Made by a program: the position numbers and the translations under genes. Positions 1 to 9,757 of a stretch of 64,000 bases of DNA are shown piece by piece (within the stretch, counting starts at the first letter, position 1; each line of letters opens with the position of its first letter). The notes under the pieces are model-generated. The model searched no databases, was not told the origin of the DNA, and saw nothing but the letters and a program-made list of their open reading frames with translations. The stretch comes from Enterobacter kobei (GTDB lineage Bacteria; Pseudomonadota; Gammaproteobacteria; Enterobacterales; Enterobacteriaceae): the NCBI RefSeq assembly GCF_001729765.1, contig NZ_CP017181.1:2728001-2792000 (forward strand), given 5' to 3'.

Positions 1-339
1 GATCGTCTCATCAACACAAAACAACTCCCCTGACTCAGAGATGAAAAAGGGATATAGGGCTTTTGTCCGTTGACGGTGATCTATTAAGACCACCTCCCCT
101 GAATCAATTAACCGCTGTATTTTATTAAGATTTTGCGCATACAGGGGATCAAAAACGGCATTAGGATTAAATTCGAAGCGATGTCGTAACGTTAAACCAT
201 CAATGCTGTGAAATGGATTTGAAACGCCTCGCACCACAACAAACTCACGCCCTACGTCGCTCCGTGCATAGACAGGAGAGACAATCTTTTCGAATTCCTT
301 TGGACGAAGCCTTTGGCTTCGAAGATCGTACACTTCCAT
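1..339 (-). CDS. Hypothetical protein, 3' end beyond left edge (partial)
   Basis: An open frame of 113 codons runs from an ATG at 339 to the left edge without a stop, so the C-terminus is missing. A good ribosome binding site (GGAG, about 5 bases upstream) supports the start. The visible protein begins MEVYDLRSQRL and is soluble, with no signal peptide or membrane segment. I do not recognise a family. It lies 20 bp downstream of the T6SS kinase gene on the same strand and is probably co-transcribed. The tail of such loci often carries vgrG, effector or immunity genes, so an accessory or immunity role is possible, but this is inference from position only. Its codon use is more AT-rich than the neighbouring kinase gene. 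Confidence 0.6.
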   Translation of the reverse strand, partial: MEVYDLRSQRLRPKEFEKIVSPVYARSDVGREFVVVRGVSNPFHSIDGLTLRHRFEFNPNAVFDPLYAQNLNKIQRLIDSGEVVLIDHRQRTKALYPFFISESGELFCVDETI

Positions 340-359
340 AGTATCTCCTGTTTAAATTC

Positions 360-1778
360 CTACGGATTCACCAGCCAGGTGCCCGGCTTGGCAATATCCA
401 GCGTCTGGCTGCGCGTTTTCCCGTTGCCCTGCAGTTCAATCTTCACCTCACCGGCGGGCAGCTTGAGCGATGCATAGCCGTTGGTCGCCGGACGCAGCGC
501 TTTTGGCTCGCCGTTCACTTTCAGCGTTTCGCCGTCCTGAATACGGATATAGACCAGCGCAACAGGGCTTTCGACAGGCGGTGGCGTTTGTTGCGCCGTC
601 GCCTGCTCGCTCACCTTAGCCGTTTCTGGCTTCACGTCTGGCGCGTTCGCGGCGGTTTCCGTCGGACGCGTCTCTGCGGGTGCCTGCGCAGCCTGCTCTG
701 GCGCATCCTTGCCACCGCTGAACAGCATCGCTCCGGCGACCACACCCACCAGCACGCCTGCGGCAACCATGCCCGGGATTTTGTAACGACGCCAGTCGAG
801 TGCTGAAGCCGGCTTTTCCTCTTCCACCGGTACCAGCATGGTGCCCGGTTTTTTCGCCGTCAGCACATCGTTTATGCCCGCAACCGGCATCTCGATCAGC
901 GCGGCGAATTCGTCGATAGACTGAGGACGGTCTTCCATGTGCAGCGCCAGCGCGCGGTCGATGGCCTGCAGCAGCGGGATGGAATAGCCCTGCGGCATAA
1001 TTTCCACCAGTGGCTTGCAGGTATCCTGAATAGAACGCACCACGCTCACCGGCGGCGGAGAACCCACGATCAGGGTACGCAGCACGGCGCCGAGGGCGTA
1101 AATATCCGTCCACGGTCCCTGCTCGCTTTCGTTGTCGTCGGTGTACTGCTCGATCGGTGCAAAACCCGGTCGCAGCATGGTTTCCGTTTCGTCAGAAAGG
1201 TTACCGATGGTGCGGCGCGCGGAGCCGAAATCAAGCAGTACCGGCAGGCCGTTATCCTGGATCTGGATGTTATCCAGTGAGATATCACGGTGCAGATAGC
1301 CTTCGTCGTGGATGGTCTTGATGGCGCCAAACAGCATCGGCAGCGTGCGGCGGATCCAGGCCTCGTTGATCAGCTCCGGTTTTTCTTCGCGCAGGCGCGA
1401 AAGCGTGGTGCCGCTGTAAAACAGCGTACCCATGTATGCCGTGTCATTTTGCACCCAGAAACGCAGGACATGCAGCAGGTTCGGGTGGTTAAAGCGCGCC
1501 AGCAGACGGGCTTCCTGAATGAAGCTGTTCAGGCCTGCGGAAAACGCTTTGCCAAAGCGCTCGCTGCGCAGCACCAGGGTCATGTCGTCGCCGCGCACGG
1601 CGAGCGAGGAAGGCATAAATTCTTTGATAGCGATAGTGCGTTCGAGCTGGTGATCCCACGCGCGATAAACGATGCCAAAACCGCCGCCGCCGATCACCTC
1701 TTTGATTTCAAACTCGTTGAAGCGGTACCCGACCGGGAGCGCGTTTGGGACAGTCCGATTGTTATCATTATCCGTCAT
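360..1778 (-). CDS. T6SS-associated Ser/Thr protein kinase (PpkA-like)
   Basis: A 472-residue Hanks-type kinase. Visible motifs are the glycine-rich loop GGGGFG at about 30-35, ATP-anchoring Lys52 in AIKEF, the catalytic loop HRDISLDN at 163-170 and DFG at 183-185, so the kinase looks active. A hydrophobic segment near residues 335-355 should cross the inner membrane, followed by a Pro/Ala/Thr-rich linker and a small periplasmic beta-rich domain resembling PEGA repeats. In threonine-phosphorylation-controlled T6SS (known from Pseudomonas and Serratia), PpkA phosphorylates the FHA protein and PppA reverses this, switching secretion on and off. Both partners are encoded in the same run at 9758-12306. 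The gene follows tssH by 24 bp. Symbol withheld because the C-terminal domain differs from the large Pseudomonas PpkA. Confidence 0.88.
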   Translation of the reverse strand: MTDNDNNRTVPNALPVGYRFNEFEIKEVIGGGGFGIVYRAWDHQLERTIAIKEFMPSSLAVRGDDMTLVLRSERFGKAFSAGLNSFIQEARLLARFNHPNLLHVLRFWVQNDTAYMGTLFYSGTTLSRLREEKPELINEAWIRRTLPMLFGAIKTIHDEGYLHRDISLDNIQIQDNGLPVLLDFGSARRTIGNLSDETETMLRPGFAPIEQYTDDNESEQGPWTDIYALGAVLRTLIVGSPPPVSVVRSIQDTCKPLVEIMPQGYSIPLLQAIDRALALHMEDRPQSIDEFAALIEMPVAGINDVLTAKKPGTMLVPVEEEKPASALDWRRYKIPGMVAAGVLVGVVAGAMLFSGGKDAPEQAAQAPAETRPTETAANAPDVKPETAKVSEQATAQQTPPPVESPVALVYIRIQDGETLKVNGEPKALRPATNGYASLKLPAGEVKIELQGNGKTRSQTLDIAKPGTWLVNP

Positions 1779-1802
1779 CTTTTACAGTTCTCTTGATGAT
1801 TA

Positions 1803-4418
1803 TTACGCGGCAAACTGACAGTGAAACTCGCCCTGCTCGCAGGTGACATGCAGACGTCGGTACTGCTCGTCGCTGCGGCTGGCGGTAAGTAAGATCTGGC
1901 TCATCTGAGGCAGCAGGGTGTTGGTCAAAATAGCATCTACCATGCGGCCACCAGACTCCACCTCGGTACAGCGCTGAACAATCTGTTCCACCACGCTGTC
2001 GTCAAACTCAGAAATGATATTGTGATTCTCTTCCAGACGACGCTGAATGCGCTTGAGCTGCAGGCGAACAATCTGCCCCAGCATCGCGTCGCTGAGCGGG
2101 TAATACGGCACCACCAGCAGGCGGCCCAGCAGCGCAGGCGGAAACACCTCCAGCAGCGGCTGGCGCAGCGCGCCGCTTAAGGCATCCGGTTCCGGCATCA
2201 GTTCCGGATCGGCACACATAGCGCTGATCAGGTCAGTGCCAACGTTGGACGTCAGAATAATAATGGTGTTGCGGAAATCGATGTGGCGCCCCTCGCCGTC
2301 CTCCATCCAGCCTTTATCAAAGACCTGGAAGAAGATCTCGTGGACGTCCGGGTGTGCTTTTTCAATTTCATCCAGCAGCACGACGCTATACGGACGGCGG
2401 CGCACGGCCTCGGTTAACACACCGCCTTCACCATACCCGACGTAGCCCGGCGGCGCACCTTTTAAGGTGGAAACGGTGTGCGCTTCCTGGAACTCACTCA
2501 TGTTGATGGTGATAACGTTCTGCTCGCCGCCGTACAGCGATTCCGCCAGCGCCAGCGCGGTTTCCGTTTTACCGACGCCGGACGGGCCGCAAAGCATAAA
2601 GACGCCCACCGGTTTGTTGGGATCGTCGAGTTTTGCCCGCGAGGTTTTCACGCGACGGGCAATGAGATCCAGACCGTGACGCTGGCCGATGACGCGCTGG
2701 TTCAGCGTGTCGGCAAGATTCAGCACCGCGTCGATCTCGTTTTTCACCATCCGCCCCAGCGGGATCCCGGTCCAGTCGGAAACCACTGCGGCAACCACGT
2801 TTTCATCTACCGCCGCAAACAGCAGCGGCTCATCGCCCTGCAACGTTTTCAGCGCCTGCTGCTGTTCCGCCAGCTGGCTGTGCAGCCCGGCGGACTCCTC
2901 CTCGCCCGAGGCAAACAGCGCGGCGCGCAGGCGGATAATTTCCTGCACCAGACTGCGCTCCTCTTCCCAGCGCTGGGTCAGGGCTTCACGTTTGCTTTCA
3001 TACGCATCACGTTCTGTGATTAACGCCGTTACGCGCTCATAAACGCCTGCACCAACGCGCGCTTCGCGTTCGGCTATCTCAATCTCCACGTCCAGCGCGG
3101 CAAGATGGCGCAGGCAATCTTCCAGTTGCGCCGGTGGCGCGCTCTGGCTGACCGCCACGCGGGCACAGGCGGTGTCGAGCAGCGCAACGGCTTTATCCGG
3201 CAGCTGACGCGCCGGGATATAGCGATGCGACAGCTTCACCGCCGCGCTGACCGCTTCGTCGAGCAACAGCACCTGATGGTGGGTCTCCAGCGGCGATACG
3301 GTACTGCGCAGCATCAGAATGGCTTTCGTTTCGTCCGGCTCGTGAACCTGCACCGTCTGGAAACGACGGGTCAGCGCCGGATCTTTCTCGATGTACTTTT
3401 TGTATTCCGCCCAGGTGGTGGCGCCGATGGTACGCAGCTGTCCGCGCGCCAGAGCGGGCTTCAGCAGGTTCGCCGCATCGCCGGTCCCCTGCTGGCCGCC
3501 TGCGCCAATCAGGGTGTGGATCTCATCGATAAACAGAATAATCGGCGTGGCGCTGGACTGAACCTCGTTGATCAACGCCTGCAGACGGGCTTCAAACTCG
3601 CCCTTCATGCCTGCGCCAGCCTGCAGCATGCCGATATCCAGCAGCCACAGCTGAATATTTTGCAGCGGCTCCGGCACGTCGCCATCGGCGATACGCAGCG
3701 CCAGCCCTTCCACCACCGCCGTTTTCCCGACCCCGGCCTCACCGGTCAGCAGCGGGTTGTTCTGGCGGCGACGCATCAGGATATCGACCATCTGGCGGAT
3801 CTCTTCATCACGCCCGACTACCGGGTCAATCTTCCCTTCGCGGGCGCGGGCGGTGAGATCCTGGCCGTACTGAGCCAGCGTACCCTGCGCTGCCGGTACC
3901 GCACCCGCTGGCGCCTCGATGGTGGCCGCAGCCTGCTGCGTCTCTTTGCTGTTGGCGCAAACCGTATCGAACTGCTCGATCAGCACCTCGACGTTAAGAC
4001 GGGTGAACTGCGCCGAAATGCTTTTCAGCACGTTTGCCAGGTTCCAGGTTTTGAGCAGGCCGATCAGCAAATGGCCGCCACGTATGCGGCTGACGCCAAA
4101 CTTCAGCGAGCCATAGACCCAGGCGCGCTCTACGGCGCTGTCGATATGTTCGGAGAGATCGGAAACGGAACTCGCGCCGCGCGGCAGCGCATCCAGCGCG
4201 GCCACGATATCGCGCGTCAGTTGCTGTTCGTCGAGGGCAAAGTGGCGGATGATCTGCTGCAAATCGCCATCCTGCTGTTGCATCAGTTGATGCAGCCAGT
4301 GCACCAGCTCAACATAGGGGTTACCGCGCAGCTTGCAGAAGGCAGTCGCGCTTTCCAGCGAGGTAAATAACAGCGTATCCAGTTTGCCGAAGAGCACGGC
4401 ACGGCTAATTTCTGACAT
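1803..4418 (-). CDS. tssH: T6SS AAA+ ATPase ClpV
   Basis: An 871-residue ClpB/Hsp100 family unfoldase that extracts and recycles the contracted TssBC sheath. The N-terminal Clp-N region (about 1-155) binds the sheath. Two AAA+ modules follow: the first with Walker A GEAGVGKT at 226-233 and Walker B ILFIDE near 294-299, the second with Walker A GPSGVGKT at 611-618 and a [11 protein letters not shown] segment. A charged coiled-coil middle domain lies between them (about 430-530). I chose the ATG at 4418, which gives the usual family N-terminus [13 protein letters not shown]. An in-frame TTG 18 bases upstream has no better binding site. It follows tssG by 38 bp. Confidence 0.97.
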   Translation of the reverse strand: MSEISRAVLFGKLDTLLFTSLESATAFCKLRGNPYVELVHWLHQLMQQQDGDLQQIIRHFALDEQQLTRDIVAALDALPRGASSVSDLSEHIDSAVERAWVYGSLKFGVSRIRGGHLLIGLLKTWNLANVLKSISAQFTRLNVEVLIEQFDTVCANSKETQQAAATIEAPAGAVPAAQGTLAQYGQDLTARAREGKIDPVVGRDEEIRQMVDILMRRRQNNPLLTGEAGVGKTAVVEGLALRIADGDVPEPLQNIQLWLLDIGMLQAGAGMKGEFEARLQALINEVQSSATPIILFIDEIHTLIGAGGQQGTGDAANLLKPALARGQLRTIGATTWAEYKKYIEKDPALTRRFQTVQVHEPDETKAILMLRSTVSPLETHHQVLLLDEAVSAAVKLSHRYIPARQLPDKAVALLDTACARVAVSQSAPPAQLEDCLRHLAALDVEIEIAEREARVGAGVYERVTALITERDAYESKREALTQRWEEERSLVQEIIRLRAALFASGEEESAGLHSQLAEQQQALKTLQGDEPLLFAAVDENVVAAVVSDWTGIPLGRMVKNEIDAVLNLADTLNQRVIGQRHGLDLIARRVKTSRAKLDDPNKPVGVFMLCGPSGVGKTETALALAESLYGGEQNVITINMSEFQEAHTVSTLKGAPPGYVGYGEGGVLTEAVRRRPYSVVLLDEIEKAHPDVHEIFFQVFDKGWMEDGEGRHIDFRNTIIILTSNVGTDLISAMCADPELMPEPDALSGALRQPLLEVFPPALLGRLLVVPYYPLSDAMLGQIVRLQLKRIQRRLEENHNIISEFDDSVVEQIVQRCTEVESGGRMVDAILTNTLLPQMSQILLTASRSDEQYRRLHVTCEQGEFHCQFAA

Positions 4419-4456
4419 GTTAGTTTCCATTAACAATGATTCGGTATACGGAAGGA

Positions 4457-5500
4457 TTACCGCTCTGCGCGATAGACCAGATCGCCACGCGGGACAGGCT
4501 GCGGCTGAAGGCCCAGCCAGGTGTTGTAGCCTAATTGCCCATTGCTGCCGAGCGAAGTACCCTGCACCGCGTCTTCATGCAGGATCACCCGCGTTTCCCA
4601 TTCAAACTCCACCCCAATGTACTGGCGCACCCAGTCGCGCAGTTCGGTGACCCACGCTTCGCCAGGTAAAAACCGGTTGTACTCTTCAGCGCTCAGCGGG
4701 CCGATTTCAATACGAAACTTATGCTGTACGTCGCGGACGGCGACGCCAAGAAAGGCGGATTCCCCCATGCGCGGCATACGGCGACCTTCCCCCAGCTGTG
4801 CCTGCTCACGCGTGGAGAGCGGCATCCACTGCGGCACGTTGCTTACCAGCCTGATCGGGGCGTTAAAATAGTTGCGCAGGATCTTCTCCAGCCCCTCCGG
4901 ATCCCGACTGTGGCGGGTCAGATGCCCGGCGTGGGTAAAGCGGGCATGGGCGCTCAGGCTGCCTTTATTCATCTGGCCCGGCTGTCCCATGCCAATCAGC
5001 GAGGCCAGGTAGCCCTCAAAGCGTTTGTTGTCAGCGCGATCAAGGGAGACGGCAGGCTGCGCATCCGCCCAGGCGCGGTAAAACAGCAGCGTCAGACGAT
5101 GATGAAACAGATCGACAAACGCGCTCAGGCTGGTGTCCTGATGGTGATGAATACGCTCGCGGGCATATTCGGTCATGTGAACCGGCAGCGGGCCGTTCGG
5201 ACCAAACAGCCCGAAGCTGAGGATAGACACCTCATGCAGCCCGCTCTCTTCCCGCAGGCTAACCTCGGCCAGCGTCGACGGCGCAAAGCTCATCGACGGC
5301 TGCTGGCCGATGCGCAGCGGCTCAAATTTCGGCAGCGGCGCGCGTCCCAGCGGGTAGCGCTCGCCGCCCTGGGCATCAATACGCCTTAACAGCTGAAACA
5401 GATCGTAGCGCCAGGGCGTTTGACGGACCCCGTGCCAGAACGTCTCCGGCAGCTTCGTCAGGCGATGCACGCGCAGCGGTGCAGTGGCAGCGTCACTCAT
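4457..5500 (-). CDS. tssG: T6SS baseplate protein TssG
   Basis: A 347-residue TssG/VasB/ImpH protein. Together with TssF, TssE and TssK it forms the baseplate wedge onto which tube and sheath assemble. The N-terminal part, with FWHGVRQTPWRYDLFQLLRRID, and the central SFGLFGPNGPLP motif are typical of the family. No signal peptide or membrane helix is visible. The start overlaps the tssF stop by 4 bases (ATGA, 5497-5500), which points to translational coupling and roughly matched synthesis of the two baseplate partners. Confidence 0.96.
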   Translation of the reverse strand: MSDAATAPLRVHRLTKLPETFWHGVRQTPWRYDLFQLLRRIDAQGGERYPLGRAPLPKFEPLRIGQQPSMSFAPSTLAEVSLREESGLHEVSILSFGLFGPNGPLPVHMTEYARERIHHHQDTSLSAFVDLFHHRLTLLFYRAWADAQPAVSLDRADNKRFEGYLASLIGMGQPGQMNKGSLSAHARFTHAGHLTRHSRDPEGLEKILRNYFNAPIRLVSNVPQWMPLSTREQAQLGEGRRMPRMGESAFLGVAVRDVQHKFRIEIGPLSAEEYNRFLPGEAWVTELRDWVRQYIGVEFEWETRVILHEDAVQGTSLGSNGQLGYNTWLGLQPQPVPRGDLVYRAER

Positions 5501-7368
5501 ACCAGCGCCCTTTTACCCATTCTCGGTGCCCAGTAGCCGATCTCACCGCGCTGCTGACTCTTCAGGGTGAACTCAGTAAAGCTGTTGATGGATACCAGCC
5601 GGGCAAACAGGCGTTCCAGCACGCTGCCGAAAAGCCACGGGCTGGCACCGGAAAATGCCCGCTCGTCTACGGTCAGGGTAATGCCGATTCCGCGGGCGAA
5701 AACGACCGGACCGGGTTCAGGCACGCGGCGGTGAACCGGCTCCAGCACGCAGTGGCGAACCCCCTCCACCTGACGCGCCACGGCCGTTTCGGCCAGGTTG
5801 GCATACAGCCCTAACAGCTGGCGAAGCGCGGCAGCCCCCTCTTCATTCTCGCTGTCCATCAGGCTGAGGTAGTTCATCTGCAACTGGCTGATGAGCCGCC
5901 AGGTGCTGAACCCTTCTGCCAGCGCCGGACGCGGTGGCGTCGGGCCTTTACGCAGGGTCAACGATTTCACCGGCATGGAGTCGGCCATGATGAACTGCCC
6001 AAGCTCCTGCTGTAGCATCAGCGGCAGGTCGCGGCTGGTGCAGAGCACCTCGGCAGAGATGTAGCGCAGGTTTTCCTGCCACGGGGCGTGCTGTTCATCC
6101 ACCAGCGAAACAAAAACCTCTGAACCGATATAGCCGGTACGGGTGCCGTAGCGCTGGGCATGCTCAGAGAGCACGCGCTGTTCCCGGCGCAGGGAAAAAT
6201 AGGCTCCGTAGTTGCCCGCATCCCCGCTCCAGGTGCTCCAGAAAGGACGAAACGTCTGGTCGTCACGCTGACCGTCCGCGCTGCCGAAGATTTTATTCAC
6301 CGCGTAAATTTCATAATCCAGCGGGCGGATGTTATCGACCACCAGATGGTATTCGTGCTGGCCTTCATTCAGCTTTTGACGCGCCGCCACCTTCGGGAAC
6401 AGGTTGATGACTGGCGTGCAGTGCAGCGCCAGATGGCTGGCATCCACCACGCGCTCCAGCTGTTCATCTGATTTATCCAGCAGGATGAAGATATCGAAGG
6501 CTTTTTCGCCTTCACAGCGCTGGAGCAGCGTGCTCAGGCCGCTCAGGCTGATGAAGCGGAAACGGGCTGGGAACGCGAAATACTCCTGCAGCAGACGATA
6601 ACCGTCAAAGTTGCGCAGATCGTCCGGGAGCAGTGCCTGATCCGCGGCAAAGCCCTCCTGACACAAGGCATCCGACGCCAGCAGCTGTCGCTGAGGTTGC
6701 GGGCTGACCGTCTGGCAGACGATCCCGGCGTGATGTTCCATCACCAGCTCCAGCAGCTTCAGCGCTTCAATGTCCGGGCCGCTGAGGAAAAACGTCAGCT
6801 GGTCGAAATTCAGATGGCCGAGGTTTTGCGGGCCGTCGCAGGCAATGCGGATCCGCAACGCGCTGTTGATTCCCCGCTGGCTTAACCCCAGCTGTGCCAG
6901 CGGCAGGTCAGCAGGCACGCCGCCCAGCTCCACGTTGTCAATTTTCAGCGGCAGCAGATTAACCTCGTGCGCCGTAGTATAGCTGCAGGTTACGCCGGTC
7001 TTTTTCAGCGCCAGGCTGTCCATCATGGTGCCGCGCGGCACAATAAAGCCATTGCTCAGGTCGCCCCGGCTGCTGTCGGGCTCGATTTGCGCAATCGCCA
7101 TTGATGGGGTTGGCGCGAGGTAATTCGGGGCGATCATCTCCAGCAGACGCTGGGAGAAACGCGGAAACTCGGCATCCATTTTCATCTGCACGCGGGAGGT
7201 CAGAAAAGCGAAACCTTCCATCAGGCGTTCCGTGTACGGGTCCGCCACTTCAATGCCGCGCATGCCCAGTCGTCCGGCGACTTTTGGGTAGCGCTCGGCA
7301 AACTCGGCCCCCATTTCACGCAGGTAGGCCAGCTCACGGTTGTAGTATTCGAGCAGTTTACTTTCCAT
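5497..7368 (-). CDS. tssF: T6SS baseplate protein TssF
   Basis: A 623-residue TssF/VasA/ImpG protein, the largest wedge component of the baseplate. The N-terminus MESKLLEYYNRELAYLREMG followed by AEFAERYPKVAGRL is a hallmark of the family, and the length is usual for it. It is cytoplasmic, with no membrane segment. The gene starts 2 bp after the tssE stop and overlaps tssG by 4 bp, so tssE, tssF and tssG form a tightly coupled baseplate block. Confidence 0.97.
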   Translation of the reverse strand: MESKLLEYYNRELAYLREMGAEFAERYPKVAGRLGMRGIEVADPYTERLMEGFAFLTSRVQMKMDAEFPRFSQRLLEMIAPNYLAPTPSMAIAQIEPDSSRGDLSNGFIVPRGTMMDSLALKKTGVTCSYTTAHEVNLLPLKIDNVELGGVPADLPLAQLGLSQRGINSALRIRIACDGPQNLGHLNFDQLTFFLSGPDIEALKLLELVMEHHAGIVCQTVSPQPQRQLLASDALCQEGFAADQALLPDDLRNFDGYRLLQEYFAFPARFRFISLSGLSTLLQRCEGEKAFDIFILLDKSDEQLERVVDASHLALHCTPVINLFPKVAARQKLNEGQHEYHLVVDNIRPLDYEIYAVNKIFGSADGQRDDQTFRPFWSTWSGDAGNYGAYFSLRREQRVLSEHAQRYGTRTGYIGSEVFVSLVDEQHAPWQENLRYISAEVLCTSRDLPLMLQQELGQFIMADSMPVKSLTLRKGPTPPRPALAEGFSTWRLISQLQMNYLSLMDSENEEGAAALRQLLGLYANLAETAVARQVEGVRHCVLEPVHRRVPEPGPVVFARGIGITLTVDERAFSGASPWLFGSVLERLFARLVSINSFTEFTLKSQQRGEIGYWAPRMGKRALV

Positions 7369-7370
7369 GA

Positions 7371-7934
7371 TTACCCCGCATCTTTCAGTTCAAAATGGCC
7401 GTTTTCCAGATCGACATCGGTGCGAAACAGAAACTCCAGCGGGTACGGCACACACCATAAACGCCCTTTTATCTCAATGGAGAGCACGTTGTGCAGATCC
7501 AGCGAGGAGGTATCCGACACGCAGCGCACCTGCAATCCCTGCGGCAAAATGCGCGGTTCAAAATTGATGATGGCCTCGGTGAGCTTGCGCTGAATATCGT
7601 GCCATTCGATATCTGACATTCGCTTACCTGCGAGCGGCGCGACGCCGAAGTTGATCACCGAGCGGCTCACCTGCGGCAAGGCGCTCAGATCGCCGGAGGC
7701 ATCATGGTTGATGGTATTAAACAGCCACTGCAGATCCCGCAGGACATTGCGACGCAGCGCAGCGTGGGTGATCAGATTACTGTTGGCTGGCTCACGCTTT
7801 TTTTCCGGGTCGTTATCCGTAAGGCGATCCAGCAGCGAGGGCTGCATTTTGTCGCGCGCCCCCACCTTATCCTGCTTGCTGCGGGCCTGCCAGCCGCTGC
7901 GCAGCAGATCGCCTTCGCCAGCGGGATTACTCAT
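7371..7934 (-). CDS. tssE: T6SS gp25-like baseplate protein TssE
   Basis: A 187-residue protein with the gpW/gp25 fold of phage baseplate initiators, which starts sheath polymerisation. The central part (RRNVLRDLQWLFNT, then SVINFGV and later EPRILPQGLQV) matches the family. I chose the ATG at 7934 (MSNPAGEG). It overlaps the last codons of the tagJ gene by 8 bases (7927-7934), so translation is probably coupled. A start 18 bases further upstream is possible but has no better binding site. The N-terminal 40 residues are polar and look disordered. Confidence 0.93.
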   Translation of the reverse strand: MSNPAGEGDLLRSGWQARSKQDKVGARDKMQPSLLDRLTDNDPEKKREPANSNLITHAALRRNVLRDLQWLFNTINHDASGDLSALPQVSRSVINFGVAPLAGKRMSDIEWHDIQRKLTEAIINFEPRILPQGLQVRCVSDTSSLDLHNVLSIEIKGRLWCVPYPLEFLFRTDVDLENGHFELKDAG

Positions 7935-8739
7935 CGGCTCCGTCCGTCGCAAACGTCACGAGGCTTAACGACAGCAGCGGGCTTTCGCTTTGCTCGCTCA
8001 GCCAGGCTTTTTGACCCAGCCCTTCATACAGCGTGCCGCTCTCATCAAGCGGATGCCACTCGGTAGTGCGCCCCAGTTTGACCGCATCCGGGGCATCAGC
8101 CGCAAAAGGATAGCGCGCCGGGATCTGGCACACCTGCTCGGTACCGTCGGTAAGACGGACCAGCGCATGACGCCAGACCAGATCGGTCACGCTGGCGGGC
8201 GCCTGGAAACGGATCTCCGCAATAGCGTTAAACGGCAGCCAGAAATAGCGTCCGTTAACAAGGGTTTCGCACACCGGACCAAGACGGGCATCACCCTCCA
8301 TCAGCCAGTCAAACGCCTGCGTCTCCTCGTTTTCAAGGATGATGTGTCCCGCCGTTGCCTGCGCCTGTTCAAGGGCTTCCAGACGCAACGCCTGGGCGCG
8401 CTCGCCCTCTTCGTTAAGCGCGGCGGCAAGCGTGGTCAGCCACGGCCACTGAGATTCAGGCATGGCTGGACGCGCCTGGCCCGCCATCACCTGCGCACGC
8501 TGCAGCTCACCCTGAATGGCCTGCTCAAGCAGTGTGACGGTCGGCTTCGCCTGAGGCTTCAGCACCAGCCAGCTTTTCAGCTGGGTCAGCGCCCGGGTCC
8601 AGTTGCCGCTGAGGGTTAAAAACTGCACGAACGCGGCGCGAAGGTCGGCATCTGCCGGACGGGCTTTGATCCCGGCTTCCAGACGCGCCAGCGCGTCATT
8701 GAGCGTTTCACCCGCCAGCTGTTGATAGAGCGTATTCAT
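7927..8739 (-). CDS. tagJ: T6SS accessory protein TagJ (ImpE family)
   Basis: A 270-residue ImpE/TagJ protein. The N-terminal half is alpha-helical and TPR-like (ETLNDALARLEAGIKARPAD; RAAFVQFLTLSGNW), and the C-terminal half is a beta-rich ImpE domain containing GRYFWLPFNAI. In Pseudomonas the homologue HsiE1 binds both the sheath protein TssB and ClpV and is thought to aid sheath recycling. That role is transferred here from family knowledge. The ATG at 8739 is preferred over the one at 8745 because AAGGA lies 6 bases upstream of it. It sits 9 bp after the unknown periplasmic gene and overlaps tssE. Confidence 0.9.
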   Translation of the reverse strand: MNTLYQQLAGETLNDALARLEAGIKARPADADLRAAFVQFLTLSGNWTRALTQLKSWLVLKPQAKPTVTLLEQAIQGELQRAQVMAGQARPAMPESQWPWLTTLAAALNEEGERAQALRLEALEQAQATAGHIILENEETQAFDWLMEGDARLGPVCETLVNGRYFWLPFNAIAEIRFQAPASVTDLVWRHALVRLTDGTEQVCQIPARYPFAADAPDAVKLGRTTEWHPLDESGTLYEGLGQKAWLSEQSESPLLSLSLVTFATDGADE

Positions 8740-8748
8740 AACCATTCC

Positions 8749-9741
8749 TTAATTCGCCGCGCGCCATGCGCCCACCGCCGGATCGCGCAGCTGAGGGCGC
8801 AGGGTGTCAATCAGAACGATATTCAGTGAGGTGCCGGGTGCGACCCAGGCGCTCCAGGTTTTCTTCACCGCCGCAATACGCGCCTGCAGCTTTGCATCAT
8901 CGCTGGCGGTTTCACGGGAAATCTCTACTGCCACCGTGCCGTTACTTTTCCAGCCGTTGAGCGCGTTATCGTAAGGCAGGATCATCCAGCTCTGGTCGCT
9001 GTTTGGGGTGCTGAACACCATGCGCTCTTTGTTGACGGAGGTGATCAGCGCGTTTTCCGGGTCAGCGTTTTGATTCAGCCCCATGACCGGGAAGCCATGA
9101 ATGTACGTCACAGCCATCTCTTTTTGCCCGCCGTTGCGGGACTGGGAGATCACGGTGTGACCGCTGAGCCAGCTGCCATTGCCGCAGCGGGTGGTATCAG
9201 AATCCGGAATAAAGAGCGCCGGTGCAGATGCGCCGCCTTCCCAGAAGGTGCGCAGGTGACAGCCGTCCTGGAGGGTAAACTCCTGCCACGGCGTGCGGTC
9301 AGCGGCAACCGTATGGGTTGCAACGTTTTGATCCGGCGGCATTAACGCCCCGCTGGCAGTGGTCGTCGTCACGGCTGGCGTCGCCTGCTGCTGTTTCACC
9401 ACCAGCGCCCACTCCTGCGCTTTGGCGGCGGCTCCTTGCGCCAGCGTCGTTCCCGCCGGATCGTTGAGCGTCCAGCTGAGCGTGTTCACTTTGCTGCACT
9501 GGTGTTCCAGCAGTGAGCCAAGGCGTGGCACGAAGTTTTCCAGCACAGAGACATCCTTCTTGCCGTTCGCCACGATGCGCAGTGCCACCTCCGGCTTACA
9601 CCAGCTTTGCGGGGTGTTGTCTTTGATGTTGTCGATCCAGATATCCAGCTTCTGCGCAGGAGACTGCACGATGCGGAAATTCTCAGCCTGCGCGGTGGAG
9701 GTCACCGCCAGAAGTGCCAAACCCGATAGCCAAAGTTTCAT
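8749..9741 (-). CDS. T6SS-locus periplasmic protein of unknown function
   Basis: A 330-residue protein with a clear Sec signal peptide (MKLWLSGLALLAVTSTAQA, cleaved before ENF). The mature part has four cysteines (in SWCKPE, HQCSK, DGCHLR and RCGNG) that could make two disulfides, a Thr-rich linker near the middle, and no membrane helix. I do not recognise its function and it does not show the usual VasI/TagO signature. Its position between the phosphatase PppA and TagJ suggests a role in the periplasmic side of the phosphorylation-controlled regulation or in contact with the membrane complex. This is inference. The ATG at 9741 has AAGGA about 6 bases upstream. A reading frame extends 49 codons further upstream but overlaps pppA and lacks a signal-peptide start, so I rejected the longer form. 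Confidence 0.85.
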   Translation of the reverse strand: MKLWLSGLALLAVTSTAQAENFRIVQSPAQKLDIWIDNIKDNTPQSWCKPEVALRIVANGKKDVSVLENFVPRLGSLLEHQCSKVNTLSWTLNDPAGTTLAQGAAAKAQEWALVVKQQQATPAVTTTTASGALMPPDQNVATHTVAADRTPWQEFTLQDGCHLRTFWEGGASAPALFIPDSDTTRCGNGSWLSGHTVISQSRNGGQKEMAVTYIHGFPVMGLNQNADPENALITSVNKERMVFSTPNSDQSWMILPYDNALNGWKSNGTVAVEISRETASDDAKLQARIAAVKKTWSAWVAPGTSLNIVLIDTLRPQLRDPAVGAWRAAN

Positions 9742-9757
9742 ATCGTTCCTTGTGTGT

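Noticed and set aside
3105..4370. A 421-codon frame on the plus strand opposite tssH.
   Set aside because: It is the antisense shadow of a conserved G+C-rich gene; its product is Arg/Gln/His-rich and resembles no protein family.
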